Source: Bacillota bacterium
GTDB taxonomy: Bacteria > Bacillota > Negativicutes > Sporomusales > CTSoil-080
NCBI GenBank assembly: GCA_017889625.1
Contig: JAGGAD010000006.1
Location: 1-64,000, forward strand
Direction of reading: 5' to 3'
Length of the DNA stretch: 64,000 nt
Part shown: positions 60,936-64,000 of the stretch, one piece after another
Layout of the letters: each line of letters begins with the position of its first letter
Numbering within the stretch: the stretch's first letter is position 1
Program-made: the position numbers and the translations under genes
The notes under the pieces: generated by a model
Database searches by the model: none
Told to the model about the DNA's origin: nothing
The model's input: the letters and a program-made list of their open reading frames with translations, nothing else

Positions 60936-61960
60936 TGAAAATAGCTGTAATTGGTGCTGGCAGTTGGGGAACCGCACTTGCCGGGATGTTGGGCGAAAAG
61001 CATAAGAATGTAGTGTTGTGGGCGCGCAGTGCTAAGTTGGCCGACGAAATGACCGAGCGGCGGGAAAATACAGCGTATTTGCCTGGAGTGAAGCTGCCTG
61101 ACAGTGTTAAGTTTACCGCTGATGTGAACGTTGCGGCGGTTGATGCCAGTATTGTTGTGGTGGTTACTCCTTCTCATGCTATGCGGGAAACGGCGGCCAA
61201 GTTAGCCGGTGTTATTAAAAAGGATACAATTGTTGTTTGTGCGTCTAAGGGATTGGAAACAGGTACATTAAAGCGAATGTCGGAAGTGGTCGTGGAGGAG
61301 ATTCCGGTTGTTGCGGAACGGATCGCGGTTCTTTCCGGGCCTAACCATGCTGAGGAAGTTGGGTTAAAACAACCTAGTGCTACGGTGGTAGCATCACCCT
61401 GGCGTAATGTTGCGGAAACCGTGCAGGATGCGTTTATTACTTCATATTTTAGGGTATATACCAATCCGGATATTATCGGGGTTGAACTAGGCGGAGCCCT
61501 TAAAAATATTATTGCTTTAGGGTCAGGGGTTGCTGAAGGCTTGGGGTTTGGTGATAATGCCAAAGCGGCGTTTATGACCAGAGGGTTGGCGGAGATTGGC
61601 CGGCTAGGGACGGCGATGGGGGCTAATTCTCTCACTTTTGCCGGGTTGTCTGGTGTTGGTGATCTAATTGCTACGTGTACCAGCTGCCACAGTCGTAATC
61701 GTCGCGCGGGTCTTATGGTGGCTGATGGCAAGAGTGTGGACCAAATCCAAACTGCAACCAATATGGTGGTCGAAGGTATTAGGTCGACGATAGCCGCTTA
61801 TGAACTTGCTAGACGCTATGATGTCGAGATGCCGATTACTCAGGAGATCTACCGGGTGCTGTATGAAGGGGCTAATCCGCTTGAGGCGGTAAGCCAGCTC
61901 ATGTCCCGCGGGCGTACTCACGAAAATGAAGAAGTAGCCATTATTGAGAATTGGTTATAG
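60935..61960 (+). CDS. gpsA: Glycerol-3-phosphate dehydrogenase (NAD(P)+)
   Basis: A 341-aa enzyme reducing dihydroxyacetone phosphate to sn-glycerol-3-phosphate. The N-terminal IGAGSWGTALAGML nucleotide motif, SGPNHAEEV, GLGFGDNAKAAFMTRGLAEI (substrate and catalytic Lys region) and LSGVGDLIATCTS are intact. The GTG start overlaps the plsY stop region. The plsY-gpsA-spoIVA order is typical of Firmicutes. Confidence 0.95.
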   Translation: MKIAVIGAGSWGTALAGMLGEKHKNVVLWARSAKLADEMTERRENTAYLPGVKLPDSVKFTADVNVAAVDASIVVVVTPSHAMRETAAKLAGVIKKDTIVVCASKGLETGTLKRMSEVVVEEIPVVAERIAVLSGPNHAEEVGLKQPSATVVASPWRNVAETVQDAFITSYFRVYTNPDIIGVELGGALKNIIALGSGVAEGLGFGDNAKAAFMTRGLAEIGRLGTAMGANSLTFAGLSGVGDLIATCTSCHSRNRRAGLMVADGKSVDQIQTATNMVVEGIRSTIAAYELARRYDVEMPITQEIYRVLYEGANPLEAVSQLMSRGRTHENEEVAIIENWL

Positions 61961-61998
61961 TATTAAATTTAGTAATTGTAAACCTAACTTTCGGATTA

Positions 61999-62034
61999 AA
62001 ATAACTCTGGTATAAAGCTGGGGTTATTTTTTTA
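61999..62034 (+). terminator. Terminator after gpsA
   Basis: AATAAC-type arm pairs with GTTATT across about 17 bases, with G-T pairs, followed by a seven-T run. Confidence 0.6.
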
Positions 62035-62177
62035 TATACAAAAATATGGATATTTTTTGAGGTTTTGAGGTATTTTGCCATAATTGTAATAATATTTGTG
62101 GCATGTCATATATTTGTAATGATTAATTTCGCTTTATTGTGCTAGAGTCGCCGTAAGGAGGAAGGGAAGGGGTGACG

Positions 62178-62234
62178 ATGGTTTGGTGGAGCGTGACGCT
62201 CAGCATTTTAGATATACTTAGTAGAGGAGGGTAA
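62178..62234 (+). CDS. Candidate 18-aa leader ORF before spoIVA
   Basis: ATG at 62178 with purine-rich GGAGGAAGGGAAGGGG about 5-20 bases upstream. It encodes MVWWSVTLSILDILSRGG and stops 8 bases before the spoIVA ATG. Its last codons contain the GGAGGG that serves as the spoIVA ribosome site, so translational coupling is possible. Two adjacent Trp codons are notable. It may equally be chance. Confidence 0.3.
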   Translation: MVWWSVTLSILDILSRGG

Positions 62235-62242
62235 ATAAGAAA

Positions 62243-63721
62243 ATGGAACAATTCGACTTATTCAGGGATATTGCTGAACGAACCGGCGGTGATATCTATA
62301 TTGGCGTTGTGGGTCCGGTGCGTACCGGCAAATCGACTTTTATCAAAAGGTTCATGGAGACTATGGTTTTGCCGAATATAACCGATCCACACGATAAAGA
62401 ACGGGCCAGAGATGAACTGCCGCAAAGCGCTGCCGGAAAGACCATTATGACGACTGAGCCAAAATTCATTCCTAATGAAGCTGTGGAAATTAGTATCAAG
62501 GATAATGTTAAGGTAAGGGTTAGAGTGGTTGATTGTGTTGGTTATACGGTAAATGGTGCTCTTGGCTATGAGGAAGACAGTGGTCCGCGCATGGTGATGA
62601 CTTCCTGGTTTGATCATGAAATACCCTTCCAGGAAGCAGCTGAAATAGGAACTAAAAAGGTAATAACAGAACATTCTACTATTGGTTTGGTAGTCACGAC
62701 TGATGGGTCGGTTACTGATTTAGCCCGTGAAAAGTATTTAGAAGCGGAAGATCGGGTAATCACTGAGCTCAAAGAACTTAATAAACCATTCTTAATCGTT
62801 CTGAATACTGCCCATCCAACAACTAAAGAGACCCGAGAACTTGTGGCAAAACTTGAAAGTAAGTATGATGTGCCAGTTATTCCAGTGGATTGTTATCGCC
62901 TAAGCCATGATGATGTTTATGCTATTTTGCAGGAAGTATTGTATGAATTCCCGGTTAAAGAAGTCAATATTACTTTGCCGCGCTGGGTGGAAGAATTGGA
63001 AGAAACTCATTGGCTGCGGGAAAAATTTAATAATGCAGTCAATGAAGTAGTTCAATATGTCCGGCGTCTAAGAGATATTGATCGGGCTATAGATGATTTC
63101 TCCAGTTATGACTTTGTCGCAGATGTAATACTGCACGACATGGATCTTGGCGGGGGAATTGCCGCTATTGAGATGACGGCGCGGAGCGAGTTGTTTTATC
63201 AGGTATTGGAGGAACTTACCGGATTTACGGTTGCTGGCGAGCATCATGTGCTTAAGATTATGCGAGAACTGTCGGTGGCAAAGCGGGATTATGATAAGAT
63301 TGCCGCGGGGTTGGAACAAGTCCGCCAGACGGGATATGGAATTGTATCGCCACAACTTGATGAGATGGTGCTCGAGGAACCGGAAATTATTCGCACTGGT
63401 AACCGTTTTGGGGTTAGACTGCGGGCTTCGGCACCTTCGTTACACCTTATCCAGACTGATGTTCAGGCTGAAATATCACCGATTATCGGAACTGAAAAAC
63501 AAAGTGAGGAACTTATTCAATACCTCTTACGAGAATTTGAAGGTGAACCGGAGAAAATCTGGCGGACAAATTTATTTGGTAAATCCCTTAATGCGTTAGT
63601 TAGGGAAGGCATTCAGAATAAATTAACCAGCATGCCGGAAAATGCGCAGGTTAAACTTCGTGAAACGTTGCAAAAAGTAGTAAATGATGGTAGCGGCGGT
63701 TTGATTTGTATAATATTTTAG
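62243..63721 (+). CDS. spoIVA: Stage IV sporulation protein A
   Basis: A 492-aa ATPase that polymerises on the forespore to form the coat basement layer. The Walker A loop GPVRTGKST (residues 24-32), with its TRAFAC-like fold, is intact. A central domain (about 230-330) and a C-terminal region for SpoVM binding follow, and length is normal. The ATG follows GAGGAGGGTAAATAAGAAA. It lies downstream of gpsA in the usual order. Confidence 0.95.
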   Translation: MEQFDLFRDIAERTGGDIYIGVVGPVRTGKSTFIKRFMETMVLPNITDPHDKERARDELPQSAAGKTIMTTEPKFIPNEAVEISIKDNVKVRVRVVDCVGYTVNGALGYEEDSGPRMVMTSWFDHEIPFQEAAEIGTKKVITEHSTIGLVVTTDGSVTDLAREKYLEAEDRVITELKELNKPFLIVLNTAHPTTKETRELVAKLESKYDVPVIPVDCYRLSHDDVYAILQEVLYEFPVKEVNITLPRWVEELEETHWLREKFNNAVNEVVQYVRRLRDIDRAIDDFSSYDFVADVILHDMDLGGGIAAIEMTARSELFYQVLEELTGFTVAGEHHVLKIMRELSVAKRDYDKIAAGLEQVRQTGYGIVSPQLDEMVLEEPEIIRTGNRFGVRLRASAPSLHLIQTDVQAEISPIIGTEKQSEELIQYLLREFEGEPEKIWRTNLFGKSLNALVREGIQNKLTSMPENAQVKLRETLQKVVNDGSGGLICIIF

Positions 63722-63730
63722 ATTTTTGGG

Positions 63731-63762
63731 GTCAGTCGATTGTGGCTGACTTTATTTTTTTA
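63731..63762 (+). terminator. Terminator after spoIVA
   Basis: GTCAGTC (63731-63737) pairs with GGCTGAC (63744-63750), one G-T pair, then TTTATTTTTTT. Confidence 0.7.
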
Positions 63763-63776
63763 TACAAAAATAAAAA

Positions 63777-63811
63777 ATGTACTTGTACAGTACACAAGTA
63801 CATGATATAAT
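63777..63811 (+). promoter_or_regulatory. Promoter with overlapping palindrome before PheB-like gene
   Basis: ATGTACTTGT (63777-63786) and ACAAGTACAT (63794-63803) form a perfect 10-bp inverted repeat. TTGTAC (63783-63788), a 17-base gap and TATAAT (63806-63811) form a plausible SigmaA promoter, so the palindrome covers the -35 and spacer. It may be an operator. Confidence 0.5.
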
Positions 63812-63866
63812 GTCTTCTAGTAGAAGAGCAATATCCACTGTACGCAGTACGAAGGGAGAAACGAAC

Positions 63867-64000
63867 ATGCCCGGTCAAGAATCTAAATTCTATCTGGTTA
63901 GGGAAGAAATATTACCGGAAGCTATAAAAAAAACTATTAAGGTAAAAGATCTTTTAAAACGCAATGAGGCTCGCACTATTAATGAAGCTGTAGAAAAAAT
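63867..64000 (+). CDS. PheB-like ACT-domain protein, 3'-truncated by window edge
   Basis: The first 44 residues are visible. [20 protein letters not shown] then [19 protein letters not shown] match the N-terminus of the UPF0735/PheB ACT-domain family. The family usually continues with a helix-turn-helix-like region and an ACT domain, and may regulate amino acid metabolism. The ATG follows AAGGGAGAAACG. The end is outside the window. Confidence 0.8.
   Translation, partial: MPGQESKFYLVREEILPEAIKKTIKVKDLLKRNEARTINEAVEK

Overview
The window looks like chromosome of an endospore-forming, outer-membrane-bearing Firmicute, most likely Negativicutes of the Sporomusaceae type. Two lines of evidence support this. 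It carries a dense set of sporulation genes (spoIIM, spoIIAA-AB-sigF, a spoVA locus, gerW/ytfJ, spmAB, a spoIIP-like gene, spoIVA and CotF-like coat proteins). It also encodes proteins that need an outer membrane: an 814-aa autotransporter and three small beta-barrel proteins ending in Phe. No tRNA, rRNA, CRISPR array or insertion sequence was seen. Taxonomy is inferred from gene content only.

Layout. 0-2 kb: the end of a trypsin-like protease and two coat-type genes. 2-15.5 kb: a sporulation block in nearly the Bacillus nudF-to-spoVA order (nudF, an EndoQ/YqxK-like PHP protein, spoIIM, a YqzK-like gene, xerD, deoB, pdp, dacF, spoIIAA, spoIIAB, sigF, spoVAC, spoVAD, spoVAEb, two extra genes, spoVAEa). 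15.5-27 kb: a lipoprotein, lysA behind a lysine riboswitch, a site-2 protease, trpS, scpAB, PBP2, a DUF2953-ytfJ pair, a nitroreductase, a DksA/YteA-like protein and a TVP38 protein. 27-31 kb: ferredoxin, lspA-rluD-pyrR and small enzymes. 30.8-38.2 kb: an accessory stretch with a c-di-GMP riboswitch ahead of a REC-GGDEF gene, tandem outer-membrane proteins, three microproteins, crcB, a PLD-like lipoprotein and a Cys-rich repeat protein. 38-51.5 kb: a second DD-carboxypeptidase, spmAB, a GidA-like/PyrK-like redox pair, rluB, a BaiN-like flavoprotein, then aroA-cmk-plsC-ispH/rpsA-fni. 51.8-64 kb: the autotransporter, DUF1614-SpoIIP-like-DUF3189x2, DUF512, cobO, der, plsY-gpsA, spoIVA and the start of a PheB-like ACT protein.

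How the genes work together. SpoIIAB/SpoIIAA/SigmaF set forespore transcription, SpoIIM and the SpoIIP-like protein point to engulfment, SpoVA proteins to dipicolinate handling, SpmAB/DacF to core dehydration and cortex, and SpoIVA to coat assembly. lysA could supply both lysine and control of the diaminopimelate pool. aroA through fni is a housekeeping run in which IspH makes IPP/DMAPP and Fni interconverts them.

Most unusual points: (1) der (EngA), normally essential, is split by a frameshifting deletion just after its second DTAG motif, and the adjacent cobO also lacks its usual C-terminus; (2) the spoVA locus contains a membrane protein resembling a site-2 protease with a degenerate HDLGR in place of HExxH, followed by an Asn/Gln-rich disordered protein; (3) a c-di-GMP-I riboswitch precedes a diguanylate cyclase whose inhibitory RxxD site appears to be missing; (4) a GidA-like flavoprotein is paired with a PyrK-like reductase; (5) several microproteins and near-palindromic promoter elements are easily missed by standard annotation.
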